From Epinephelus fuscoguttatus (lineage: Eukaryota > Chordata > Actinopteri > Perciformes > Serranidae), in contig NC_064773.1 in assembly GCF_011397635.1 (NCBI RefSeq), positions 22,236,449 through 22,300,448 on the forward strand: a stretch of DNA of 64,000 nucleotides, given 5' to 3'. Each line of letters begins with the position of its first letter. Positions within the stretch are counted from its first letter, which is position 1. The notes under the pieces were generated by a model that was given only the letters and a program-made list of their open reading frames with translations, made no database searches and was not told the origin of the DNA. Position numbers and translations under genes: made by a program. Below are positions 1-9,542 of this stretch, one piece after another.

Positions 1-288
1 AGCCAAAATATCAAAGTTTAACAGAATTTATTTTCTTGTACAAGCAGGAGCATTTCACAGTGCAACACACAAGATGAGGTTACAGAGAAAAGGCTCCGCG
101 AGGAGCATCAACTGCAAGTTTTTATACAGCATAGGTGGGCGTTGAGGTTTAACCGTTTCAGTCCTCCTCATCTACCAAGTACAGACTTCATAGATAATGT
201 CATAGCCGTTTCAGTCCCTTTCCTAATATATCAAGTACAGTCTTCATAGATAACAGCAGTCTTCAGTTGGTGTGACATCCTGTCACAC
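1..288 (-). mobile_element. LTR of an LTR retroelement (partial, runs off window)
   Basis: Read on the minus strand, the segment begins TGTGACAGGATGTCACA (positions 288 down to about 272), directly after a purine-rich stretch like a polypurine tract (about 299-289, ctggagggcag). It then carries a TATA-like box (TATAAAAA, 126-119) and an AATAAA signal (32-27) about 90 bases downstream. This is the U3-R layout of an LTR. The U3 part holds an imperfect direct duplication of about 60 bases (roughly 150-210 and 212-262, sharing agtctt/acttcatagataa blocks), as enhancer repeats often do. No coding body is visible on the inner side, so this is a 3' LTR with a lost body or a solo LTR. The other end lies outside the window. 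Superfamily not determined. Confidence 0.55.
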
Positions 289-625
289 TGCCCTCCAGAT
301 GACATGCTCCCGACCCTCGGTTTCTCCCACTTCCTCTTACAGATATAGTACTGAACTTCCCTTAACCTTAACTGAGGAGTCTGCTGATGTTACAGTGTTG
401 CAGTACGAAACAGGAACAATTCTTCACGACTTGCACAAAATAATAGCATGAATAAACAGTGTGATCACAATGTTTATAATAAGTTGTGATCATATACCAC
501 TAACTGTTTTTTGAAAGATACACTATAATTCAATATTCTAAAAGCAAAATTGACTTTGATCATTATTTGATAAAATCCCCCATCCCCCATGATTTTTTTT
601 TTTAACAACTTGAGCACTGCGAACA
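289..625. other. Spacer upstream of duplicated promoter
   Basis: AT-rich sequence without a convincing reading frame, RNA gene or repeat. It holds a short T run near 591-603. It lies between the LTR and the first copy of the duplicated promoter block, so upstream control elements of the 4544-6595 gene could lie here, but none is recognised. Confidence 0.4.
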
Positions 626-717
626 CTCCCTTATCACACACTGCTGCTGAGCGTTTACAGTCTCTGCTGCTGCTGATTGGCTGCTGTGGTCACATGATTT
701 CAGAGAATCGTCTCAGA

Positions 718-780
718 GAAAGTGAACCTTAACAGGACAGACTGAGCTCAGAGCTGCTGTGACTGCTGACACTTCAACAG
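718..780 (+). promoter_or_regulatory. Alternative untranslated first exon 1a with ISRE-like motif
   Basis: GAAAGTGAAC (718-727) is one base short of a full interferon-stimulated response element core. Downstream, cacttcaacag is followed by a consensus donor, GTAAGAA, at 781. No TATA box is seen, and the transcription start is not fixed by the sequence. The likely acceptor is tcattgaacag ending at 4535, nine bases before the start codon at 4544. Confidence 0.45.
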
Positions 781-785
781 GTAAG

Positions 786-786
<1 letters not shown>

Positions 787-826
<40 letters not shown>
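787..826 (+). repeat. (ATC)n microsatellite
   Basis: About thirteen uninterrupted ATC trinucleotides lie immediately inside the donor of exon 1a. It is a simple repeat with no coding context. Confidence 0.95.
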
Positions 827-1044
827 CACACTGTCTCTCTAACACTCCCTGATGTCTCTAACACTCCCTGATGTCTCTCTAAATCTCCCTTATCACACAC
901 TGCTGCTGGGTGTTTACAGTCTCTGCTGCTGCTGATTGGCTGCTGTGGTCACATGATTTCAGAGAATCGTCTCAGACTCTGTGAAACCCTTTCATACAGT
1001 CTATGGTGATGTTCTCATCCTATTGGAGGAGACTGATTTTCACT

Positions 1045-1159
1045 GTTTCACTTTCTGTTTTTTGCCTTTAAAAGTTCCTCTCAGCACGAGTCTCTCCACT
1101 GCTCCTCCTCAGACGATCAGAACACATCAGCTGAAGAGAACCCACTCTCACTTCACACT
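1045..1159 (+). promoter_or_regulatory. ISRE/TATA promoter and untranslated exon 1b
   Basis: The minus strand of 1045-1055 reads GAAAGTGAAAC, a perfect match to the ISRE core GAAANNGAAAC, and a further GAAA lies next to it (1037-1040 region). A TATA-like TTTAAAAG follows at 1067-1074, which puts transcription start near 1100. The exon then ends at 1159 with the consensus donor GTAAGT (1160-1165). Spacing of ISRE, TATA box and start is like that of fish interferon-stimulated genes. The promoter is inferred from motifs alone; cDNA ends would settle it. Confidence 0.55.
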
Positions 1160-1473
1160 GTAAGTGACAATAATTATCATATGGTCAGTGTTATTTTGGC
1201 AGCAGTCTTCAATTTAGTTTTAGTCATTACATGAATTACATGAAAAGGTATATTTTAGTCATTTCTGTCTTCTTTAGTTTTAGTCTTTGGTAAAGAACTT
1301 TGGTGAAACATATTAGTTACTAATACATAACTATGTATTAGTGGTTAATAAGGTCTGTATTAAGTATCATCACACACGCATTTGCTCAGTTTCTTACTCT
1401 TACTGAAATAATGATTTATTCTTTGTAAATCACAACTAGTTGGTCATGGTATTAAGTTACTGGGTCTAATCCT

Positions 1474-1583
1474 GAGGCTACACCGAGTGCGGACGTGGAA
1501 TTCAATTGCTTATAATAGAATGGAATTCTGGCAGCATATGCTCCGCTTCTGCAAGGTGGAAATCATGCACCCGGTGTAGCCTC
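1474..1583. mobile_element. 110-bp miniature inverted-repeat element
   Basis: The ends are GAGGCTACACCGAGTG (1474-1489) and CACCCGGTGTAGCCTC (1568-1583), which are inverted repeats of 16 bases with one mismatch. Between them lies a short stretch with its own partial symmetry (gtggaattcaattg / atggaattc). There is no coding capacity. The size and terminal inverted repeats fit a very short MITE lying in the 5'UTR intron of the downstream gene. No clear target-site duplication was found. Confidence 0.55.
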
Positions 1584-1786
1584 TGGGTAAGTAGAGAGAT
1601 TCTACATTCCTTACATTCCTTGTATTTTATGGGGTGCAGTTTGTAAAGTGGCTCACGCTGAAAATAACATCAACATTTTGCCACATTTAGCTTCAAACAA
1701 TGTTTAAAAAAGTGTTGTAAATTTTTAAACATCACCTTTTACCACATTTACAGCAATATTTGTTAACTTAGAAATATATTAAATAG

Positions 1787-3732
1787 TTAAATCTAAATAT
1801 TAAATGTGGCATCTAAATGTTAAATCTAAATATTAAATCTAAATCTAAATGTTAAATCTAAATGCTAAATCTAAATATTAAATCTAAATCTAAATCTGAA
1901 TGTTAAATCTAAATCTAAATGTTAAATCTAGATGCTAAATTGAAATCTAAATATTAAATCTAAATCTAAATGCTAAATCTAAATCTAAATGCTAAATCTA
2001 AATGTTAAATCTAAATGCTAAATCTAAATGTTAAATCTAAATCTAAATGCTAAATCTAAATCTAAATGTTAAATCTAAATGCTAAATCTAAACATTAAAT
2101 CTAAATGTTAAATCTAAATGGTAAATCTAAATCTAAATGTTATGTTAAATCTAAATGTTCTGGGTGAAACTAAATATTCAGCTAATATGCAAATTCACAC
2201 TGCCGGTCACCTGGAAGTACCAAAATAAAAGCTTGAGATGGTCAGACTGTGTTTATAGAATCAAATAACGAATTAAAACCAACTTATCGGGGGAAATGAA
2301 CACTTGAACATACATTAGCGTGATAATAACTACCTAAAATAACAAGAAACGTGTTTGGAGAAATTTTATTTGACATGTATTTCTGTGTGCACGTTTTGTA
2401 ATTAATAACATGGTTATCGTAGATTAGCTGGGCTAACTGTTAGCTTTTAGCCCCATTAGCAGTGTCTGTAATGACTCATTAACTCAATAAACGGTCTTTG
2501 AAAAAAAATTTTTTCCAGCGGATGTCTTAGTTACAACATGATTGAGCTAACTGGAGTAGTTTCATGTCGTATCTGACAACGGGAGGCTTTAAACAGATGA
2601 TGTCCTGATGTTAGCTTTGCAGCTGCTGTTAGCCGTCCCTGTCAGCTGCAGCCACTGATGCTTTCTAGACATTGTGATTTCCCAAAACTGAATAAATACC
2701 ACACGTAGCAACACAAAACTGCTTTGCTAGCTCAATCATGTTGTAACTAAGACATCCTCTGGAAAAATGTTTTTTTTTCATGGACCGTTTAGTTATGAGT
2801 CATTACAGACACCGCTAACCAGGCTAACAGCTAATGGTTAGCCCAGCTAATCTACGATAACCATGTTATTAATTACAAAACGTGCACACAGAAATAGTAA
2901 TGTTTGTTAAATCACTGTGTTTATAGACTTTACAAACATCAGATTAGTCTACAGGATGATATAGTGACGTGAAAAATGTGAGATATTCATATATATATAT
3001 GTAGCTAAAGTCTGCTGGTTTTCTACCCGGAAGTATTTGTTAACAACAAGGTGATTCCCTCCGAAGGGACACTAACAACTCAAAGTACACATCAAATAAA
3101 ATTTCTCCAAACATGTTTTTTGTTATTTTAGGTAGTTATTGTCACGCTAATGTATGTTCAAGTGTTCATTTCCCCCGATACGTTGGTTTTAATTCGTTAT
3201 TTGATTCTATAAACACAGTCTGACCATCTCAAGCTTTTATTTTGGTACTTCCGGTGACCGGCAGTGTGAATTTGCATATTAGCTAAATATTTAGTTTCAC
3301 CCAGAACATTTAGATTTAATATTTAACATTTTGATTTAGATTTAGCATTTAGATTTAACATTTAGATTTAATATTTAACATTTAGATTTAGATTTAGCAT
3401 TTAGATTTAACATTTAGATTTAATATTTAGATTTAGCATTTAGATTTAGATTTTGTATTTAGATTTAACATTTAGATTTAGATTTAGATTTAATATTTAG
3501 ATTGAACATTTAGATTTAGATTTAGCTAAACTCTGACTCTGCTGGTTTTCTACCCGGAAGTATTTGTAAACAAGGCGATTCCCTAGGGACACTAACAACT
3601 CAAAGTACATGTCAAATAAAATTTCTGCAAACATGGTTTTTGTTATTTTAGGTAGTTATTATCACGCTAACGTATGTTCAAGTGTTCATTTCCCCCGATA
3701 AGTTGGTTTTAATTCGTTATATGATTCTATGA
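1787..3732. mobile_element. Foldback-type element with long inverted arms and internal tandem arrays
   Basis: The left arm (about 1787-2550) consists of a tandem array of AAATCTAAATGTT / AAATCTAAATGCT units (1787-2155) followed by about 400 bases of unique sequence. The right arm (about 2728-3535) is its reverse complement, with the unique part inside and an ATTTAGATTTAAC array outside (3306-3535). Matching landmarks include gtcttagttacaacatgatt (2524-2543) with its complement near 2733-2752, and a cgtgcacacagaaat block. The loop is about 177 bases (2551-2727). The right arm holds about 190 extra bases (2898-3085). A third partial arm copy, in direct orientation, follows at 3536-3732. It repeats ctgctggttttctacccgga and the later arm, so the extra block is probably ancestral and the left arm has a deletion. 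There is no coding region. It sits in the 5'UTR intron of the coiled-coil gene. Confidence 0.75.
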
Positions 3733-4543
3733 AGGTGTATCATGAAAGACTCCACCATGGCACCATTTCTGCCTTCACAGCCCAGGGCTAGATTCAGAGA
3801 CACACATAGTCACACAAGAGGAGTCATCTCCTCAAGACTGCAGGAAACATGACTATCTTGAGTCTATCTTTGTTGATCTTGTTGTTATTTCTAACTACGG
3901 AGAGATCTAAAGGCAACCTTAGAAAAGACAGAGAAGGATTTCGTTTTTGCATTTTTTAGTCGTGAAGAAAACATTTAGCCTGTAAAACCACATATTCCAA
4001 GGATTTATTTGCAGGGTTAATAAAAAATATTTATATTTTTTACATTACACATGAGTGTACGACTTCCTTTAGCACTTTGTTTTCTTACTCAAAGGGTTTT
4101 TAGGGGTGTCTGGTATGGCAACTAAATTAAATATGGCATCAAGCCAAACTTTGCTATCCTCTTCCCCTGAGTCTAATGGAGAAAGGACAGCACTATAGCT
4201 GTCCTACTTCCCATATCCAGCAGCATCATAAGGTCCAGTATAGTCGGGCGATGGTGAGTGGCTAGCGCCGAGGAGGTTCTCATTGGCTGTTATCCAAGAC
4301 ATTTCCCACCAAATTAGATTCACTTGTTGCATGCAACTTGATGTCATGATATCGGTACCTCATTGATGGGGTAACCACAAGTATAATATCTATGAGTTTT
4401 GGTGTGTCCATCCTCCTACTCTTGATGAACAGATCCCCCCTGACTTGTGTTAGTAATAGAAATTGTATTTTAGCATTTGTTTGTATTTTGTCAAAGCTCT
4501 TGCATGACATCTTCTATATCTGCTTCATTGAACAGCACAGACC
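3733..4543 (+). other. End of 5'UTR intron and short 5'UTR before the start codon
   Basis: Mostly non-repetitive sequence with nothing recognisable until the likely splice acceptor: a mixed pyrimidine tract, tcattgaacag, ends at 4535. A second AG lies at 4539-4540. Either gives a few bases of 5'UTR before ACCATGG at 4541-4547, a good Kozak context. Confidence 0.5.
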
Positions 4544-6595
4544 ATGGAAATTGCTAAGGCCACTCAGAGTCTCACCACTGCAGCAGATATGCGAGAGACC
4601 ACCAAGATGCTGATGCAACCTAATGCAAACTGGGAAGAGTACCTGACTCCTGCCCCCCTCTCCATCGCCATCATGGGGGAGCTTGTCTTCATCTCCTCAT
4701 GTGATGACTTCTCCATCAACAAGAACCCCCCAAAGAATGGCTACAAGTACATACAATACCCAGACTCGTTCCGGGCCTGCCTCATGCAAGTCTGTAACTC
4801 AGGCTGGCATGCATTCAATGAGGCCCACAAGAATATGGATCAGATCCGCATTCACACAGCCTCAGTTCCTGATTACATGAAGGCAGTAGTCAAGGTCCTT
4901 TTCAATGCACCTGATGAAGTTATTGACAAGCTCCTACCAAATCAGCTGGAAAACATTCGCACCATTGCAGATGAGTGTGTGATCCTGGCAGACAGTGTTG
5001 AAAAGAAGTACACCAATGTCATCAACTTAATCCAGGAACTGTTGGAGGCCTGTGTCAATGCTGAACACTTTTATGGAGAAGAGCTGGAGAAGGTGAAGAT
5101 GAAGCTTAAGGAAACTGAAATACGAGAGAAGACCGCCAGTGAGCTTAAAGAACAGTCCAAGAAAGCAATGGAGGCCATGGAAAAGCAAGTAAGTGAAGCA
5201 CAAGCAAGCTACAAGGAAGCAATGGACTCTCTTCCCTCCGGATGGGAAATGATTGGAATGGATCTGGTTGAAGGACTTTCAAAGGCAGTGACAGGACTTC
5301 TTAATGGAGTCGTTAACCTGGTAAGTGCTCCAGTAAAAACAGCCTGCAGTTCAGCAGAAACAGCCTCAGACACATACCATCACATCAAATCGAAAAATGA
5401 AAACGAAGATGTGCTCTCAGTCTGCTGTAAATCCCCAGAGATTCTTTCCATTGTGGAAAGTCTTACACAATATTTGAAGGAAGGAAAAATAGCCTGGCAG
5501 GACCTATATGATCAGAAAACACAATCCATAAAGTCAGACTGGTCTAAAGATCAATTCAGAAGAATCTCTGAGTCCTTGATGAAGATGAAAGGGAGCAAAC
5601 TTCAGAAGCGTGCTGTGGAACTTTGTGAAATGGGTGATAAGATCTGTGAAGAACTGGCCACATACAAACCTGGTGAAAATTGGGTTGACAAGAAAGAAGC
5701 AAAGCTCGTAGAGAAACTGAACAAACTGGATGAACAATCCCGCATCTTTGACACCAAATGCAAAAAAAAATTGGGCTCTCCAGCTTTTGCTCCTACATCA
5801 CCAATGATGAGCAAAGCACAAAGCAACACAGAAGGTCAGTCTACCAGTCAGAGAGCAGCAGATAACGCTCGTTTCAAAATTGAGCAGAGCCGAGAACAAC
5901 TCAAGGAATCACGGGAGGCCTATGAGAAAATTGCGGAGAAAATGGAGCAGAATCAGAAGGAGCTGACTGAGATCTTGGTTGAAATGCAGAACTGTAAGAT
6001 CAAGGAGATTAACTTTGACACCACCATCAAGATGCTGTTCAAGGGTCTCGATGCCATGGGCAGAGTCAAAGAGCAGTGGGAGAAGATGGTGCGCTTCTTC
6101 CAGATGATCTCTAACATCGTCAAATGCAGCCTCAGCAAGACACTGAATTCTTTTGTCTCAACAGCTGATGATACAAAGAAACTCAGTTACAACCATAAAC
6201 TATTTGTAAAAGACATGCTGTACAACCAGGCGTTCCAAGCCTCCAACGTTGCCAGTCTGGTCCACATGATCTCAGGGACCTACACTGAAGTGTCCAGCAA
6301 GTACTTGATGGACAGAGTGAGCAGTCTGGGCAAGCTCATGGCCATGGATAAGGAGAAGCCAGAATTCCTTAACGAGCGTTTGAATCTGCAACAGTCCTGC
6401 GCAGCAGCGCAGCAGGGCATCCTTCAGCTGGTCCTCAAGAACAAGAGGGAGTTTGAGAGGAAGACAGATGACAGGATGGCAAAAATAGAGAATGGTCTGA
6501 AAGCAATTCTGCCAGCTGCCTCACCCCAGGAGACTGAGAAAATCAAACAAATAGTTCAAGCTGGGTTTGGTGAAGAAGAAGAGAATTACTACTAG
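4544..6595 (+). CDS. Uncharacterised coiled-coil protein with central hydrophobic segment (683 aa, intronless ORF)
   Basis: I do not recognise a named family. The start at 4544 is chosen for its Kozak context (gaccATGG), the splice acceptor just upstream and an uninterrupted frame of 683 codons. Visible layout: residues 1-130 form a compact N-terminal part with an apolar stretch (SIAIMGELVFISS, 40-52). Residues about 134-228 are long helices rich in E and K. At 232-265 lies a hydrophobic, glycine-containing segment (GMDLVEGLSKAVTGLLNGVV) long enough to cross a membrane. A second helical region spans about 300-405, then a Ser/Thr/Pro-rich linker at 410-436 and another coiled coil at about 438-490. 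Residues 500-683 are an all-helical tail ending in an acidic EEEENYY. There is no signal peptide or enzymatic motif. Helices flanking an internal hydrophobic hairpin recall alpha-helical pore-forming proteins, but this is a resemblance of layout only. Upstream control motifs suggest interferon induction (inference). The frame is intact, so it is probably a functional gene. Confidence 0.8.
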   Translation: MEIAKATQSLTTAADMRETTKMLMQPNANWEEYLTPAPLSIAIMGELVFISSCDDFSINKNPPKNGYKYIQYPDSFRACLMQVCNSGWHAFNEAHKNMDQIRIHTASVPDYMKAVVKVLFNAPDEVIDKLLPNQLENIRTIADECVILADSVEKKYTNVINLIQELLEACVNAEHFYGEELEKVKMKLKETEIREKTASELKEQSKKAMEAMEKQVSEAQASYKEAMDSLPSGWEMIGMDLVEGLSKAVTGLLNGVVNLVSAPVKTACSSAETASDTYHHIKSKNENEDVLSVCCKSPEILSIVESLTQYLKEGKIAWQDLYDQKTQSIKSDWSKDQFRRISESLMKMKGSKLQKRAVELCEMGDKICEELATYKPGENWVDKKEAKLVEKLNKLDEQSRIFDTKCKKKLGSPAFAPTSPMMSKAQSNTEGQSTSQRAADNARFKIEQSREQLKESREAYEKIAEKMEQNQKELTEILVEMQNCKIKEINFDTTIKMLFKGLDAMGRVKEQWEKMVRFFQMISNIVKCSLSKTLNSFVSTADDTKKLSYNHKLFVKDMLYNQAFQASNVASLVHMISGTYTEVSSKYLMDRVSSLGKLMAMDKEKPEFLNERLNLQQSCAAAQQGILQLVLKNKREFERKTDDRMAKIENGLKAILPAASPQETEKIKQIVQAGFGEEEENYY

Positions 6596-6802
6596 AACAA
6601 AATTTCTACCAGTTATGAAATTGTCACCTAATTCTGCTCGTCACCTATTTTTTTCATTACTTTTATTGATCAATAATCCTTAGAGATTTTGATTCCTTTA
6701 ACATTACTGATGATTTTAATATTCACATTGACAATCCTACAGACATCTCTTCTAAAGAGTGTAGTGTAAAAACAAGCTGTAACTGCAAAGAGTGATTGAA
6801 GT

Positions 6803-6808
6803 AATAAA
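6803..6808 (+). terminator. Polyadenylation signal AATAAA of the coiled-coil gene
   Basis: This is the first canonical AATAAA after the stop codon at 6593-6595, giving a 3'UTR of about 230 bases. The stretch up to 7090 holds no further recognisable feature. Confidence 0.5.
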
Positions 6809-7098
6809 TCAATAGATATACACTGGCATAAGGTGATTATGTTTGAAATGTCTGTTGAAGTTAATATACTCATTTACACATTGTTTCTTGTATTCAGATA
6901 TTGTACTCACACACACACATTTGGTCATATACTGCATGGAAGTACGTGGAAACTAAAGTGGAAAGTACCTAGAGTTCTCAGTGTTTTTGAGTTCAGTGTA
7001 TACTCAGTATTAATGTGTACTCAATGTTTTTAAAAAATAGCGTGAGACCTGGCTCAAACACAATGGTGGGAAGGTTTGGGGCATTCCAGCCCAGGCTG

Positions 7099-7616
7099 AT
7101 ATGGCCTTAGTCTCACCACCAGACAATCAGAAATCTCCGCCTTCTAATAGTCTGGGGACACTCCTTTCTAAAGTGTGTTTAACACACTGGAGAAAACGGC
7201 CAGCAACAAAGCAACGCCTCTTGCATTTTTGAAAAGGACACGCCCTCCCAGAAATGTGCACTCCCCCTTTTCTCGTTCGCAAGGACACAAACACACAGAG
7301 AGCTTGAAAATGGATGCCAAGTGATTTAACTCCGTTTTATCAAACGTGTGCTCAGTCCACAAGATTGTAGAAATGAAGGACTTACAGCGACTTTGTACCG
7401 CTACACGTGTTCTAGTTGGACTATGTTTACGAGCACAAGAGTTCAGCGAGCCACCGAAGGACCGCCCTGCGGATTTACTATTGGTTCTGCAATGTAGGGA
7501 GTTTTTTTAAACTCTGAAATTGTATCCACCCATCTAAATACAAAATCATGGAGAAAGACATCAGTCTTTAGTGAAGCAAAGCGTTTAAAGACTGACTTGT
7601 GAGTCTAATATGGCCT
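7099..7616. mobile_element. 500-bp MITE with exact 9-bp target duplication
   Basis: The element runs from TAGTCTCAC (7108) to GTGAGTCTA (7607); its ends are inverted repeats of nine bases with one mismatch. On both sides stands the identical sequence ATATGGCCT (7099-7107 and 7608-7616), a target-site duplication of 8-9 bases, as hAT-type transposases make. There is no coding capacity. The flanks join into continuous sequence if the element is removed, so the insertion is relatively well preserved. Confidence 0.7.
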
Positions 7617-7639
7617 TGGCCTTGGACACCAGTATGACT

Positions 7640-7895
7640 CATACCCAGGTGACTCAAAAAGAATACATCATTAAGATTGGACTCAACCAAAGGCAAAAAC
7701 ATGCCACCATTGTGTTTGCAGAATCTTCAGCAGCATAAAAGGGAGCGCACAGAGAGTGAAACTTCAGTCTTGTTCCGGAGCTTGACTCATGAGTTGTGTG
7801 TTATTGCTTGTGAACACATTAAACTTGGTTGCTCCTGATTCCACGTGTCTCCAGTGATTTTCTCAGCACCAGCCATCTGATTCTAAGATACTTAT
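7640..7895 (+). mobile_element. Possible LTR-like remnant
   Basis: A TATA-like CATAAAAGGG (about 7734) is followed by an ATTAAA signal near 7819 and a GT-rich stretch, then ctccagtgattttctca. This resembles the promoter-plus-polyadenylation core of an LTR. Neither end could be fixed, and no partner LTR or internal coding region is visible. It could equally be the remains of a promoter and a 3' end placed together by chance. Confidence 0.25.
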
Positions 7896-7930
7896 TTGAG
7901 TAGAAGGCGAGTCCAGTCCAACCTAAAGAG

Positions 7931-8360
7931 TTGAAGGCAAGGTCGGGAGCCCCCAGACCCAGCTTCAGGCACCAATTTCTGCTTCATCAAGAGCTCACTG
8001 TTTTGTTTGACATGTTTGATCTGTATATTAACAACTCCACTCACATCAAAGGTCACACTCCAGATCTAGTTATCAGTAAGGGTTTCTGTATTTCTTCAGT
8101 TAATGTTATAGACTTAGCACTATCTGATCATTTTTGTGTATTCTTTGATGGACTGGTCTCTCCAATTAGCCAAACTCAATCTAAAATGGTCCCTAAGAGG
8201 TATATTAATGAGAATACCTGCAGTCTTTTTGTGGAAGCCATGGCTGTTACACCATGCATAACAATTTAGGGCGTGGAGGACCATCTAAGTCTGTTTAACT
8301 CCAGTATTCTCAGGGTATTTGACTCTCGTTTTTCTGTTGACTCTCTATTGTTATATCCAA
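7931..8360 (+). mobile_element. Non-LTR retrotransposon fragment (endonuclease domain end)
   Basis: The frame 7931-8269 encodes FDMFDLYINNSTHIKGHTPD, LVISKG and then DLALSDHFCVFF. This is the C-terminal part of the apurinic endonuclease domain of L2/Rex-type LINEs (the HT..LDLV and SDH signatures), followed by the linker KRYINENTCSLFVEA. A stop at 8267 breaks the frame early. It is 5' truncated and followed by unrelated sequence. The clade is assigned from motif recognition only. Confidence 0.65.
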
Positions 8361-8457
8361 TATTATAAGAATGTGTAGCCTATTACTTTTGTTTTTTGAT
8401 TCATGGAAAAAGTATTTTGAGTATTTTAAATACAAAATTACTCCACTCAAGAGTATT

Positions 8458-9542
8458 TTCAAATCAAATCAAATCAAATCAAACAACTTTATTTGTCCCA
8501 AAGGGCAATTCAGTTTGACAGTCCACCAGGCCTTACAGATATCCATGCATACAATCATTCATCCACAGCAGCAATTAGTTGATGTCAATGGGCCTCCTGT
8601 GTCTCCCACAGAGAACACACAAGAAATACACAGCACTACCAGTCGTAAGTCTAATGATACAACAAAAGACATAGTGTACAGACATGTACTCCGCAATACA
8701 TAAGACAATAAAACAGTGATTCATCAAGACATGAAGTACACAAGAATATGCAGCAATAACACACAAGACAATAATAAGTCTGATGAACATCAAAGACAGA
8801 GTGTAGTAAACCGCGATAAATACACAAGACAATCATAAGATCTGATGAAACATCATAAAAAACATAGTGCACCCAAGTACACAAGCTAAGAATCCCTCAA
8901 GTCACTTCCATAGACTTGGATCAAGGTTTAAAAGTCTGATAGCAGACGGGATAAAAGATCTGGAGTAGTGGTTAGTTCTCCTAGATGGAGCTTTAAAGCG
9001 ACGCCTTGAGGGCATAAGTGAAAACTCAGTGGACAGAATATGGTCATACTGAGCAATCACTCTCTTTGCTTTTTTGACCACATGTTTGTCCCAAAGGGAA
9101 CACAAATGTTCCTGCTTCACACCGATTATCTTGAACAGACCTTCACAATACCATTCAGGCAATTTTTATCTCTTACGCTCAAGGCGTTAAACCAACAAAT
9201 GAACAAAAAGGTCAGAAGGCTTTCAATAAAGGACTTGTAAAACAAACACTGAATGTTTTTGCTAACATTGAAGTAGATAAATCCTCTGTTGACCCTTCTT
9301 TGCAATAATGTTTGTATGGTATGTATTGTTTGGAAATCAAATACTGTTCCCAAGTATTTATATGAATCAACAATCTCCACCTCCTTGCCATGAATGAAGT
9401 TAGCAACAGGCTTGGTACGATTCTTGCCAAAGTCAATGATTAGCTCTTTAGTTTCAGACACATTAAGGTCCAGAGAGTTATAGTCACACCAACTGATACA
9501 GGCTGGAGGAGCACTGCCGAGACCTTTTGTTACAAATAACAT
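8458..9542 (-). mobile_element. L2-like LINE 3' part (reverse transcriptase C-terminus plus 3' tail), decayed
   Basis: On the minus strand, 9542 to 9126 encodes the end of a LINE reverse transcriptase: a WCDYNSLDLNVSETKELIID block, IVDSYKYLGTVFD, then FYKSFIESLLTFLFICWFNA. A frameshift near 9130-9160 moves the continuation (KIIGVKQEHLCSLWDK, LMPSRRRF, SFIPSAIRLLN) into another frame, ending about 8902. The 3'UTR runs to a (GATTT)n tail at 8483-8458 on the minus strand, the simple-repeat tail typical of L2-like LINEs. The element is 5' truncated and non-functional. It is oriented opposite to the endonuclease fragment next to it, so the two are separate insertions. Confidence 0.75.

Larger units (their letters stand above)
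626..976 (+). repeat. Direct duplication of a 92-bp promoter block (626-717 and 885-976)
   Basis: The two copies are offset by 259 bases and nearly identical: ttatcacacactgctgctg, an inverted CCAAT box inside ctgctgattggctgctg, then tcacatgatttcagagaa and tcgtctcaga. They diverge immediately afterwards. Each copy lies upstream of its own splice donor (after 780 and after 1159), which suggests a tandem duplication that gave one gene two alternative promoters and first exons. A CAT microsatellite separates the copies. Confidence 0.75.

Noticed and set aside
8575-8884. Minus-strand Cys/Tyr-rich reading frames
   Set aside because: They lie in the 3'UTR of the L2-like LINE, in repeated acacaagacaat sequence, and have no domain or start context.
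7931-9542. Single LINE with a 5' inversion (twin priming)
   Set aside because: The endonuclease fragment lies beyond the 3' tail of the minus-strand element rather than at its 5' side, so two separate insertions fit better.
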